From positions 16,152,345-16,216,344 of the forward strand of contig OW203762.1 in NCBI GenBank assembly GCA_934045905.1: a stretch of DNA of 64,000 bases. Reading direction: 5' to 3'. Below are positions 10,415 to 23,000 of the stretch, piece after piece. The position numbers and the translations under genes were made by a program. Positions within the stretch are counted from its first letter, which is position 1; each line of letters begins with the position of its first letter. Origin of the DNA: Leuctra nigra. Taxonomy: Eukaryota > Arthropoda > Insecta > Plecoptera > Leuctridae. The notes under the pieces are model-generated. The model saw only the letters and a program-made list of their open reading frames with translations, searched no databases and had not been told where the DNA came from.

Positions 10415-13120
10415 ATTGACTACAAAAGGAGTAACGATATTTTACCTTTTCACTTGATACAAAAGAGGCGTTTTGAACCCCTCTAGAAAGAGACCTGACA
10501 CAACTGCAAGCTATTTACCAAATTGCCAGGGGAATATTTATTGTCGATTAACAGTTTGGATTGTGTGAAAAGTAGCCACAAAACTGCCCGTCTTTAGTAC
10601 AACATTAAAAAAGAATATATATAAGCAAGGAAAAGGAATTATATGGAATCCAATACCAAAGAGTCAACATTGAGGTTCACCAAATTAACGATTACGGGTG
10701 AAATCTTCGCTTCAAAGAGATAAAATATCGTTATTTCTTGAAAGTACGTTTCTACTCCCAGTCTGAATTCAGACCTACAACACTGTTTACACATAAATCT
10801 TCCATTGCTTCAATTTATTTTTCCCTTTTTTCTATAGAGAGCGTTGCTTTACATTGATTGTACGAAGCAGGATGAAGGTGATTCTGTCACCCGGGAATAG
10901 GCCTTTCTTTTTGTGCAGCATAAAATACGTTCCCACAGGAACATGCGCGTGTTTACAATGGACATGGAGTGGGGAGGCAGATGGCAATGGCCAGCGCCTT
11001 TTCTTGAGCCCTTTCGCGCCATTCAACAAAATGCGGATTGATTTCAGTAGATACGGAGGAAAACGTGGACTTGATCACCAATTCAGTTCGTGCTCAACGG
11101 GTATAACTTGCCGTTTTATTGGTAATGTGTATCATAATGTAGTAAGAGTCGGCGAGATATTATTATTTTCGATGTCGAAGGATTTATGTGCTGTTTTAAG
11201 TCATAGCCGAAATACCGTCTTATTCTGTGGTGTAAAATGGGAACGACATAAAAAGCAGTGTTTTCCACGAATTCTCTCATTAAGTCAGCGTCTTCATTTA
11301 AAATTTATTCAAGGTTTTTTGTTTATTCTTTTTGCATTGGATGTTTCATAAAGATAATATGGATATTTTTTTCACGAAAGTTTCATTACTACCTAGCCTA
11401 TTGGTTTCTGGCAAGATCGAACATTTTGGTTTCCCGGGAAAATTGATGAACATTTTCATAGAAGGTTTGGTTGCTATGTTAATTTACACATCAACCGAAC
11501 CATTTAAACAATGAAATGTTCAGAGAAAGTTCGAAGTACCTTGATTACCAAGGTCATCAACCAAAAGTTTCTAGACTTAATCGGTCTTTAAAGTGGTCCC
11601 AGCGCTCCAGCCATGGTGCTTAGAATTCGCCGTAATTCATACAAATCTCTGATGAAATAATACTTCAAACAGCATAAAACCATTATATCTTACCGTATGC
11701 TCCAATTATATGTTCTTGAAGTTCCAATTAAACTATCCCAAAATAATTCATATTTGTAGTGCAACGTTGTCAGATTTATGGTAAATTTCACACGTTATAC
11801 ACATTTTCTTTCTTATTTGGGCCGTGACATATTTTCAAACGGCAGTCTTATTCTAAAAATTATTATTTTTAATTTGAGACTATTTTCAATATTTTGTCAT
11901 TCCTCTTGCGATTTTAGGAGCAATTTAAGACCAATATTACTGGACGATTTCATGTCTCCCTGTGTTATCTTATGGGGGAAAACAGATCTTCAATCAAGAA
12001 TATCTAATTATATCATACGGTAGGGGCAAATATTTTTTGCTAATTGTATGTAATATGGTTTCACTAATCTTTGGTATGAATTACAGCAAATTCTCATTCC
12101 TATGCCGTAACCCTGGAACTCCCTTAATGTCCATGAATTTCGAAAACCCACATCTACGCATTCAAATCGTGCGTCGTCCTAATTTATTAAATTTAATATT
12201 CACGAGTTTCTAAAGCAAAGACAGTAAACATCACAGCTCAAACATTCTTAAGAGTTAAATCAATGTGAACTAGTTATTTATTAACGAGATTGATTCTTCC
12301 ACGTAGTTGCAAAGTGTTATGTGACGTGTATGCTTACCACTTCAACATGATTGTGCGAGCTGAGTGTGTTGGACTATTTTACATGAAAATGGCAGTGAAT
12401 TCATTTGTAGGACAGCAATTAACAACTGTGTCGGGTCTCGGCACTCAACTGCACTTGAATAACTCTCTGGGAAGGCATTGATAGGTTTTGCTCATATGAA
12501 CCGTTTTACATGGCAATCCGAAATCGTGTGTTGGGTTTGTTTATGTCCACAGTAAAGGTGAAACGTTTGCCCAAATGTTGGAGTTCGTTTGAGGATTTGA
12601 AAACTCGTCAACGGCGTTTTCATTGTGAAGTTCTGTGGACGTTTTAACAATGTGGTGACTTTTTGGTATTTTTTAATAGTAAGGAGCTCTCTTTTATGAA
12701 TGAATGACATAACATATTGAAAGGTAGATATTTATTTCAGTATTTTCACATGTGAAAAATTTCTGCCAAGGAATCTTGATTCGAAATCTGAATGGCATAG
12801 TTTTTTAAATTTATTATATGAATGATTATATATTTCTTGAATATCTTGGATAAATCCTGTGTTAGTACAGTTTAAAAATCAAATAATATGAAACTGTAAT
12901 TATGTCTGGGTATGGTATGTAACTTTGACTCCACACTATGAATATTACTTGTGATATGCAAACGATACCACATTTAGCAATATGTACGGATATTGAACAA
13001 TTTAAATGCTAAATAATTCATCCTTAACTAGTTCATTTTATTTACAAACTGTATTATTATTCAAGGTCGTTTTAGTGACCGGGTTAAATACAAGAGGATA
13101 TTAGCCTTTTGTAAATTTAA
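10415..13120. other. Unannotated non-coding DNA
   Basis: Includes a GC-richer patch around 10860-11030. A 165-codon + frame at 10854-11351 crosses it but shows no domain, no conserved motif pattern and no splice logic, so I do not call a gene. The rest is AT-rich without visible structure. Confidence 0.4.
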
Positions 13121-14439
13121 TTGAGCGAGCGAAGCGAGCGTCTCCATTTGGCTCTTTTGGCACGGACCTCTGTTTTTTTTTTGTTTGTTTTTTTTTCTGT
13201 TACTGACGATATACAGGTCAGAGTTTTTCTTCGATCGAGCTGAAATTTTGCACACATGTACGTAACATTTCTGATTGTTGCAGACCCTAATTTTTTTGAA
13301 ATCCATTGATTGGTTCAAATTTAAAAAAATTAACTTTCGATTGGTTGTTTTGATCAAATTGAAATTTTGACAAGTCATTACCCCCAACATTGTACCCAAT
13401 CAAACAAAGTTTCAGCCAAATCCTCCCATTGGTTAAAATTTAAAACCATCTTTCCTGTGTTTTTAGAAATTTAAACTATAACCGATTGAACGATCAACTT
13501 ATAACTTCGCATGATGGTTGGGTCCAACATTATCTGCATTTTTGACAATTTTCATACTAATCTGTGTTTAAATCCAAACGTTATTGACATTTTACGGACT
13601 ATTAGCGTGTTGGCTGTCAAATTCACGGCGACTTCGACTCTTCAGTTCAAGGCAAGGTAGTTAGAGCAGAAACTTTCAAACGCAAATGAAACTGATAATG
13701 ACCGTTCAACAGTCGATCTGATATTGTGTAGACACACTTATATCATATGAGTGGTCTCAGGTATATTTTTTGAAGGAGATCCTGTGATTTTTGAAAATTA
13801 ACACGGAACAGTTCAATCATAAAGGTTCAATTGATCAACTTAAAGCTTTGCATGGTTATTTGGACCAATATTTTAGGAATGTTTTGAGATTTCTATACAA
13901 ATCTGTGGCGAAATTTTAGAATTATTGGCTTTTAATGACATTTTCGATAGACAGAATTTCGGTTCGAGGTGTTGCGCGTATCCGTGCTCGCTCATCAACG
14001 CGTTACTCAGATTCATTGGTTAAAATTTAAATAAATATCTCCTGATAGGCTGAAAAATGAAAACGGTCTTCGATAATTCTGATCAAACTCATATTTTGCA
14101 TGATCATTAAGACCAATATTGTCTCTTATTTTACAAAATTTCATCCCAATCAGTTAAGAACGTATGAAGTTATTTACATTTTTAATATCTGTCAGTAATG
14201 AAGTATCGAAATGAATGTTTTCCAGTGCCAATTGAAAATTGATTCTGATTTGCTTTATGAACCAGGTGCTTAGATGCTATTTTAAAGTTTCGATGAAAAG
14301 CATACACTTTTAAGTTGATATCATAATCAATTCCATATGGATGTATATGTTTTCTGTGCGTTGTGTACGCATTTCCGGTTCGAGAATTTGCACGTACCCG
14401 TGCTCGCTTATCAACGCGTTACACTGAGCGTTTTCCTAG
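13121..14439 (+). mobile_element. Composite Helitron/Helentron-like element, about 1.32 kb (copy A)
   Basis: Head TTGAGCGAGCGAAGCGAGCG then TCTCCATTTGGCTC and a poly-T/TG run. There are two 3'-end-like sequences. An internal one at 13986-14012 (GCTCGCTCATCAACGCGTTA followed by CTCAGATT) lacks the closing hairpin arm and CTAG. The real terminus at 14402-14439 is GCTCGCTTATCAACGCGTTA then CACTGAGCGTTTTCCTAG. It is almost identical along its full length to 46836-48157. No coding capacity. Confidence 0.78.
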
Positions 14440-15639
14440 TATCGCCATTTATAAAATGTAATAAAGCACTCCGTTTTAATCCTGCTTTGTCCCACAGTTA
14501 ATTAGAATCTCGGGTGGTTTGTCACTTGTTATTCTTTCACACGTCACGTAATATTATGAAATTCTTCTTCTCTCTAGTGTATTATTTGTATTTGCACTAA
14601 TGGCTCGGTAGCGTGTTGGTGCCGGCAGTGGCGCTACACGTCGCTTGTCTTGCGAACTAATCTTGTCACTTTCCTCCTGGTATATCGCCTTAATAGCTCT
14701 TCTTATCGAAATGTTTAGGAAAATATTACCGTTCATTATGTAATTGGACGTGCACGTACTGTGTAATATAGAGGTCATTGCTGTATAGAAATGGCTCTTT
14801 GCAATGTTACAATTACATTTGGAAAGTTTGGCAGTGGCTGTAATAAGAGTGTTGGTGTATTCTCGAGAGGGTTACGTCGTTCGTTTTTATAGTTAGTATC
14901 ACAATATGGTGCAAACTATACTTTTTAGTATACTGTTGAACCCGTTATGATACGAAACACTATTATATAATATGTTTCGTTTTTTGGTCCATTAGACGTA
15001 GGTATCTCACTAAAACAATGGACTGGTTAAAGTTAACTTTTAATTCTGCAAAGAGGAACGTGATAATACTATTTATTGTTTAAACTGGAATGCATTAAGG
15101 TTTTTATTTAGATTAAATCCATGCACTTTATGGCAATTTAATTGACTTCTATTGTGCAATGTTTCTAAAATGAAATACCTAAATATTCATGACAACGATT
15201 TTGTTATTCCGTATTGAAAATCACGCACTCCTTAACATACTTACACGAAGGAAAAAGATTAATTCATAATCGATAGAATATTCCAAATATTTTCTGCTAT
15301 AATTTCAAAAATTAAAATATATTAAAGTTAGTTGAACCTTGGAGTTAGGAGCTATACTGAACCATATTTTAACACTGCATAAGGCATTTGAAGAATTGAC
15401 TTCTATTCAATTCTTTGAACCGACATCGTGCAGATGCAATGGAATTACTGTTGATATGGAAGTCTCTGGAATGGTTATGCAGCTTTATCATCGTCATCAC
15501 TCATTCTTTACCAACAACCTAGTTGCAGAACCGTGCGATGCTACTCTACTAAAATAAATACTAAATGGGTAATAGACTCTGGAAATTAAAATAAATAATA
15601 TGGAAGTTCATTAGAGCATATTAGAGTATGTACCTACTA
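14440..15639. other. Unannotated AT-rich non-coding DNA
   Basis: No gene supported. A 72-codon frame at 15339-15557 has no recognised domain. Confidence 0.35.
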
Positions 15640-16109
15640 TTATGTAATTTTGTATGTTTATAATGTTTTTTTTTTATGTATGAGATACCCAGGCAGGTCA
15701 CACCGTTCAACCAATCGATCTGAAATTTTGCACACACACTAATGTAATATGAGCTGTTACAGGTATAATTTTTTAACGTGATTCTATTATTGGTTAAAAA
15801 TTAAAAATGGAACTGATTGATCGATGAGCTTAAAATTTTGCATGACGTATTTAGTACTAACATTTCAGATGGTTTTTGAAAACTGCCAGACAAATATGTC
15901 AAGAACTAAGAGAATAATTAAAATTGTGGACATTTTACGGATGTTTTGAAATATATGTCAAATTAATTTAAATTAATTCAAATAGTAAATTATCATACTC
16001 CTCTGACGCACGTTCTCTCCTCTATTTCCAAAGTCTATTACAGAAGAGCAACTTTCACACGACTATAATTCGCATGCAATACGAATGCTCCCTTACCAAC
16101 GCGTTAAAC
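15640..16109 (+). mobile_element. 3'-truncated Helitron/Helentron-like element abutting the satellite
   Basis: Family blocks: poly-T at 15667-15676, GATACCCAGGCAGGTCACAC, AATCGATCTGAAATTTTGCA and the near-terminal GCTCCCTTACCAACGCGTTA. The sequence stops at AACGCGTTAAAC and passes directly into the 103-bp satellite. The closing hairpin arm and CTAG are missing. The left end is not sharply defined. Confidence 0.6.
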
Positions 16110-19100
16110 CTGTTAGTTGTCAGTTCGAGGTAGAGACGGGAGCCTCTGCCAACATCATACAACGAGCACTTCTTCCGACCTCTACTCGAGAATCCATCCG
16201 AATCATCTAGTTCTGTTAGTTGTCAGTTCGAGGTAGAGACGAGAGCCTCTGCCAACATCATACAACGAGCACTTCTTCCGACCGCTACTCGAGAATCCAT
16301 CCGAATCATCTAGTTCTGTTAGTCGTCAGTTTGAGGTAGAGACGAGGGCCTCTGCCAACATCATACAACGAGCACTTCTTCCGACCTCTACTCGAGAATC
16401 CATCCGAATCATCTAGTTCTGTTAGTCGTCAGTTCGAGGTAGAGACGGGAGCCTCTGCCAACATCATACAACGAGCACTTCTTCCGACCACTACTCGAGA
16501 ATCAATCCGAATCATCTAGTTCTGTTAGTTGTCAGTTCGAGGTAGAGACGGGAGCCTCTGCCAACATCATACAACGAGCACTTCTTCCGACCGCTACTCG
16601 AGAATCCATCCGAATCATCTAGTTCTGTTAGTTGTCAGTTCGAGGTAGAGACGAGAGCCTCTGCCAACATCATACAACAAGCACTTCTTCCGACCGCTAC
16701 TCGAGAATCCATCCGAATCATCTAGTTCTGTTAGTTGTCAGTTCGAGGTAGAGACGAGAGCCTCTGCCAACATCATACAACGAGCACTTCTTCCGACCGC
16801 TACTTGAGAATCCATCCGAATCATCTAGTTCTGTTAGTTGTCAGTTCGAGGTAGAGACGAGAGCCTCTGCCAACATCATACAACTAGCACTTCTTCCGAC
16901 CGCTACTCGAGAATCCATCCGAATCATCTAGTTCTGTTAGTTGTCAGTTCGAGATAGAGACGAGAGCCTCTGCCAACATCATACAACAAGCACTTCTTCC
17001 GACCGCTACTCGAGAATCCATCCGAATCATCTAGTTCTGTTAGTTGTCAGTTCGAGGTAGAGACGAGAGCCTCTGCCAACATCATACAACGAGCACTTCT
17101 TCCGACCTCTACTCGAGAATCCATCCGAATCATCTAGTTCTGTTAGTTGTCAGTTCGAGATAGAGACGAGAGCCTCTGCCAACATCATACAACGAGCACT
17201 TCTTCCGACCGCTACTCGAGAATCCATCCGAATCATCTAGTTCTGTTAGTTGTCAGTTCGAGATAGAGACGAGAGCCTCTGCCAACATCATACAACGAGC
17301 ACTTCTTCCGACCGCTACTCGAGAATCCATCCGAATCATCTAGTTCTGTTAGTTGTCAGTTCGAGGTAGAGACGAGAGCCTCTGCCAACATCATACAACG
17401 AGCACTTCTTCCGACCACTACTTGAGAATCCATCCGAATCATCTAGTTCTGTTAGTTGTCAGTTCGAGATAGAGACGAGAGCCTCTGCCAACATCATACA
17501 ACGAGCACTTCTTCCGACCGCTACTCGAGAATCCATCCGAATCATCTAGTTCTGTTAGTTGTCAGTTCGAGGTAGAGACGAGAGCCTCTGCCAACATCAT
17601 ACAACGAGCACTTCTTCCGACCACTACTCGAGAATCCATCCGAATCATTTAGTTCTGTTAGTTGTCAGTTCGAGGTAGAGACGAGAGCCTCTGCCAACAT
17701 CATACAACGAGCACTTCTTCCGACCGCTACTCGAGAATCCATCCGAATCATCTAGTTCTGTTAGTTGTCAGTTCGAGGTAGAGACGAGAGCCTCTGCCAA
17801 CATCATACAACGAGCCCTTCTTCCGACCGCTACTCGAGAATCCATCCGAATCATCTAGTTCTGTTAGTTGTCAGTTCGAGGTAGAGACGAGAGCCTCTGC
17901 CAACATCATACAACGAGCACTTCTTCCGACCGCTACTCGAGAATACATCCGAATCATCTAGTTCTGTTAGTTGTCAGTTCGAGATAGAGACGAGAGCCTC
18001 TGCCAACATAATACAACAAGCACTTCTTCCGACCTCTACTTGAGAATCCATCCGAATCATCTAGTTCTGTTAGTTGTCAGTTCGAGGTAGAGACGAGAGC
18101 CTCTGCCAACATCATACAACGAGCACTTCTTCCGACCACTACTCGAGAATCCATCCGAATCATCTAGTTCTGTTAGTTGTCAGTTCGAGGTAGAGACGAG
18201 AGCCTCTGCCAACATCATACAACGAGCCCTTCTTCCGACCGCTACTCGAGAATCCATCCGAATCATTTAGTTCTGTTAGTTGTCAGTTCGAGGTAGAGAC
18301 GAGAGCCTCTGCCAACATCATACAACGAGCACTTCTTCCGACCGCTACTCGAGAATCCATCCGAATCATCTAGTTCTGTTAGTTGTCAGTTCGAGGTAGA
18401 GACGAGAGCCTCTGCCAACATCATACAACTAGCACTTCTTCCGACCGCTACTCGAGAATCCATCCGAATCATCTAGTTCTGTTAGTTGTCAGTTCGAGGT
18501 AGAGACGAGAGCCTCTGCCAACATCATACAACGAGCACTTCTTCCGACCGCTACTCGAGAATCCATCCGAATCATCTAGTTCTGTTAGTTGTCAGTTCGA
18601 GATAGAGACGAGAGCCTCTGCCAACATCATACAACGAGCACTTCTTCCGACCGCTACTCGAGAATCCATCCGAATCATCTAGTTCTGTTAGTTGTCAGTT
18701 CGAGGTAGAGACGAGAGCCTCTGCCAACATCATACAACGAGCCCTTCTTCCGACCGCTACTCGAGAATCCATCCGAATCATCTTGTTCTGTTAGTTGTCA
18801 GTTCGAGGTAGAGACGAGAGCCTCTGCCAACATCATACAACGAGCACTTCTTCCGACCGCTACTCGAGAATCCATCCGAATCATCTAGTTCTGTTAGTTG
18901 TCAGTTCGAGATAGAGACGAGAGCCTCTGCCAACATCATACAACGAGCCCTTCTTCCGACCACTACTCGAGAATCCATCCGAATCATTTAGTTCTGTTAG
19001 TTGTCAGTTCGAGGTAGAGACGAGAGCCTCTGCCAACATCATACAACGAGCCCTTCTTCCGACCGCTACTCGAGAATCCATCCGAATCATCTAGTTCTGT

Positions 19101-22100
19101 TAGTTGTCAGTTCGAGGTAGAGACGAGAGCCTCTGCCAACATCATACAACGAGCCCTTCTTCCGACCGCTACTCGAGAATCCATCCGAATCATCTAGTTC
19201 TGTTAGTTGTCAGTTCGAGGTAGAGACGAGAGCCTCTGCCAACATCATACAACGAGCCCTTCTTCCGACCACTACTCGAGAATCCATCCGAATCATCTAG
19301 TTCTGTTAGTTGTCAGTTCGAGGTAGAGACGAGAGCCTCTGCCAACATCATACAACGAGCACTTCTTCCGACCGCTACTCGAGAATCCATCCGAATCATC
19401 TAGTTCTGTTAGTTGTCAGTTCGAGGTAGAGACGAGAGCCTCTGCCAACATCATACAACGAGCCCTTCTTCCGACCACTACTCGAGAATCCATCCGAATC
19501 ATCTAGTTCTGTTAGTTGTCAGTTCGAGGTAGAGACGAGAGCCTCTGCCAACATCATACAACGAGCACTTCTTCCGACCGCTACTCGAGAATCCATCCGA
19601 ATCATCTAGTTCTGTTAGTTGTCAGTTCGAGGTAGAGACGAGAGCCTCTGCCAACATCATACAACGAGCACTTCTTCCGACCGCTACTCGAGAATCCATC
19701 CGAATCATCTAGTTCTGTTAGTTGTCAGTTCGAGGTAGAGACGAGAGCCTCTGCCAACATCATACAACGAGCACTTCTTCCGACCGCTACTCGAGAATCC
19801 ATCCGAATCATCTAGTTCTGTTAGTTGTCAGTTCGAGGTAGAGACGAGAGCCTCTGCCAACATCATACAACGAGCCCTTCTTCCGACCGCTACTCGAGAA
19901 TCCATCCGAATCATCTTGTTCTGTTAGTTGTCAGTTCGAGGTAGAGACGAGAGCCTCTGCCAACATCATACAACGAGCACTTCTTCCGACCGCTACTCGA
20001 GAATCCATCCGAATCATCTTGTTCTGTTAGTTGTCAGTTCGAGGTAGAGACGAGAGCCTCTGCCAACATCATACAACGAGCCCTTCTTCCGACCGCTACT
20101 CGAGAATCCATCCGAATCATCTAGTTCTGTTAGTTGTCAGTTCGAGGTAGAGACGAGAGCCTCTGCCAACATCATACAACGAGCACTTCTTCCGACCACT
20201 ACTCGAGAATCCATCCGAATCATCTAGTTCTGTTAGTTGTCAGTTCGAGATAGAGACGAGAGCCTCTGCCAACATCATACAACGAGCACTTCTTCCGACC
20301 ACTACTCGAGAATCCATCCGAATCATCTAGTTCTGTTAGTTGTCAGTTCGAGGTAGAGACGAGAGCCTCTGCCAACATCATACAACGAGCACTTCTTCCG
20401 ACCACTACTCGAGAATCCATCCGAATCATCTAGTTCTGTTAGTTGTCAGTTCGAGGTAGAGACGAGAGCCTCTGCCAACATCATACAACGAGCACTTCTT
20501 CCGACCGCTACTCGAGAATCCATCCGAATCATCTAGTTCTGTTAGTTGTCAGTTCGAGGTAGAGACGAGAGCCTCTGCCAACATCATACAACGAGCACTT
20601 CTTCCGACCACTACTCGAGAATCCATCCGAATCATCTAGTTCTGTTAGTTGTCAGTTCGAGGTAGAGACGAGAGCCTCTGCCAACATCATACAACGAGCC
20701 CTTCTTCCGACCGCTACTCGAGAATCCATCCGAATCATCTAGTTCTGTTAGTTGTCAGTTCGAGGTAGAGACGAGAGCCTCTGCCAACATCATACAACTA
20801 GCACTTCTTCCGACCGCTACTCGAGAATCCATCCGAATCATCTAGTTCTGTTAGTTGTCAGTTCGAGGTAGAGACGAGAGCCTCTGCCAACATCATACAA
20901 CTAGCACTTCTTCCGACCACTACTCGAGAATCCATCCGAATCATCTAGTTCTGTTAGTTGTCAGTTCGAGGTAGAGACGAGAGCCTTTGCCAACATCATA
21001 CAACTAGCACTTCTTCCGACCACTACTCGAGAATCCATCCGAATCATTTAGTTCTGTTAGTTGTCAGTTCGAGGTAGAGACGAGAGCCTCTGCCAACATC
21101 ATACAACGAGCACTTCTTCCGACCGCTACTCGAGAATCCATCCGAATCATTTAGTTCTGTTAGTTGTCAGTTCGAGGTAGAGACGAGAGCCTCTGCCAAC
21201 ATCATACAACGAGCACTTCTTCCGACCGCTACTCGAGAATCCATCCGAATCATCTAGTTCTGTTAGTTGTCAGTTCGAGGTAGAGACGAGAGCCTCTGCC
21301 AACATCATACAACGAGCACTTCTTCCGACCGCTACTCGAGAATCCATCCGAATCATCTAGTTCTGTTAGTTGTCAGTTCGAGGTAGAGACGAGAGCCTCT
21401 GCCAACATCATACAACGAGCTCTTCTTCCGACCGCTACTTGAGAATCCATCCGAATCATCTAGTTCTGTTAGTTGTCAGTTCGAGGTAGAGACGAGAGCC
21501 TCTGCCAACATCATACAACGAGCCCTTCTTCCGACCGCTACTTGAGAATCCATCCGAATCATCTAGTTCTGTTAGTTGTCAGTTCGAGGTAGAGACGAGA
21601 GCCTCTGCCAACATCATACAACGAGCCCTTCTTCCGACCGCTACTTGAGAATCCATCCGAATCATCTAGTTCTGTTAGTTGTCAGTTCGAGGTAGAGACG
21701 AGAGCCTCTGCCAACATAATACAACAAGCACTTCTTCCGACCTCTACTTGAGAATCCATCCGAATCATCTAGTTCTGTTAGTTGTCAGTTCGAGGTAGAG
21801 ACGAGAGCCTCTGCCAACATCATACAACGAGCCCTTCTTCCGACCGCTACTCGAGAATCCATCCGAATCATCTAGTTCTGTTAGTTGTCAGTTCGAGGTA
21901 GAGACGAGAGCCTCTGCCAACATCATACAACAAGCACTTCTTCCGACCGCTACTCGAGAATCCATCCGAATCATCTAGTTCTGTTAGTTGTCAGTTCGAG
22001 GTAGAGACGAGAGCCTCTGCCAACATCATACAACTAGCACTTCTTCCGACCGCTACTCGAGAATCCATCCGAATCATCTAGTTCTGTTAGTTGTCAGTTC

Positions 22101-22384
22101 GAGGTAGAGACGAGAGCCTCTGCCAACATCATACAACAAGCACTTCTTCCGACCGCTACTCGAGAATCCATCCGAATCATCTAGTTCTGTTAGTTGTCAG
22201 TTCGAGGTAGAGACGAGAGCCTCTGCCAACATCATACAACGAGCCCTTCTTCCGACCGCTACTCGAGAATCCATCCGAATCATCTAGTTCTGTTAGTTGT
22301 CAGTTCGAGGTAGAGACGAGAGCCTCTGCCAACATCATACAACTAGCACTTCTTCCGACCGCTACTCGAGAATCCATCCGAATC
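16110..22384. repeat. 103-bp satellite array, 60.9 copies
   Basis: Head-to-tail units starting CTGTTAGTTGTCAGTTCGAG, with starts at 16110, 16213, 16316 and so on to 22290. The interval 16110-22290 is 6180 bp, exactly 60 x 103, so there is no net insertion or deletion. Units differ by scattered substitutions: GAGGTAGAG or GAGATAGAG; GAGCACTTC, GAGCCCTTC, TAGCACTTC or AAGCACTTC; GACCGCTAC, GACCACTAC or GACCTCTAC; CATCTAG, CATTTAG or CATCTTG. The first five units are the most divergent (GACGGG, GTCGTC), as expected for an array edge. The last unit stops after CCGAATC at 22384. It has stops in all frames and the unit is not a multiple of 3, so it is non-coding. Each unit can form a 7-bp hairpin GGTAGAG / CTCTGCC. 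Confidence 0.97.
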
Positions 22385-22737
22385 CGCGTGCAGTGAAATG
22401 CGGTTGTTCCGAGGCTTGTAGAGAGTCCATGCGGTTGGGTTGCGAATTAGCACATCACACTTCCCGGCCTAGCATCGCAACGCCACGCACGTACTGAGTT
22501 ACTGATAAGACATCGCGTTGACCTCTGATAGCTATTGATGTGTTTCATGCAAGCAGATTTCATCTCAGCGCAACTCTTTCGAGGGAGGTGAAAGTAAAGG
22601 TGGGCGTTCTCAGAGCGTGTAGGTTCAATTGTGTCGGTTCAATTTCGCAATATATCTACCTTTTCGCTGAAAAATAATGTTGGGAAAACTTCAACTTTAG
22701 CGAAACCGAACCGAAAGCGAACCGAAAGCGAAGTATG
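22385..22737. other. Right flank of the satellite
   Basis: Unique-looking sequence with no match to the Helitron-like family, so the array has a mobile-element boundary only on its left. A short 12-bp tandem (GAACCGAAAGC-) lies at 22706-22731. Confidence 0.45.
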
Positions 22738-23000
22738 GGAACAGGTTTGGCTCAGATGTAATGCTCTGAACTTGTGTTCCGGAGGTCCGGGTTTCGATAT
22801 TCTCACGGCCTTCCTTCCTGACTTAGTTTGTTCGTGGTATTACCTGATTCGACAGGCAAATGCTGGGAAGGTAACCTACTAATAGGCCACGAGCGCCTCC
22901 TTCCCACCTTCCATCCTTACCTACTCTTCATTATCATCATAATCATTAATTCGTTTGCTTTCGACTAGCTGCTGAACAGTGCGACGTTAAACACTACTAA
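22738..23000 (+). mobile_element. tRNA-derived SINE (older copy)
   Basis: The head has a decayed A box (TTGGCTCAGATGTAATGC, 22747-22764) and B box (GGGTTTCGATATTC, 22789-22802). The body TTCCTTCCTGACTTAG, GTGGTATTACCTGATTCGAC and AAGGTAACCTACTAATAGGC matches the complement of the copy at 43456-43738. The 3' tail is GCGACGTTAAACAC. RNA polymerase III-type SINE; the parent tRNA is not certain. Confidence 0.75.

Noticed and set aside
10854..11351. 165-codon open frame on the + strand
   Set aside because: No domain, membrane or signal pattern that I recognise, overlapping frames on both strands, and mixed composition; most likely chance.
16110..22384. Satellite as a CRISPR array, centromere or tRNA-like repeat
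   Set aside because: Units are contiguous with no unique spacers, so it is not CRISPR. An array of 6 kb inside a probable intron gives no support for a centromere. The AGTTCGAGG word resembles a B box but has no A box or cloverleaf.
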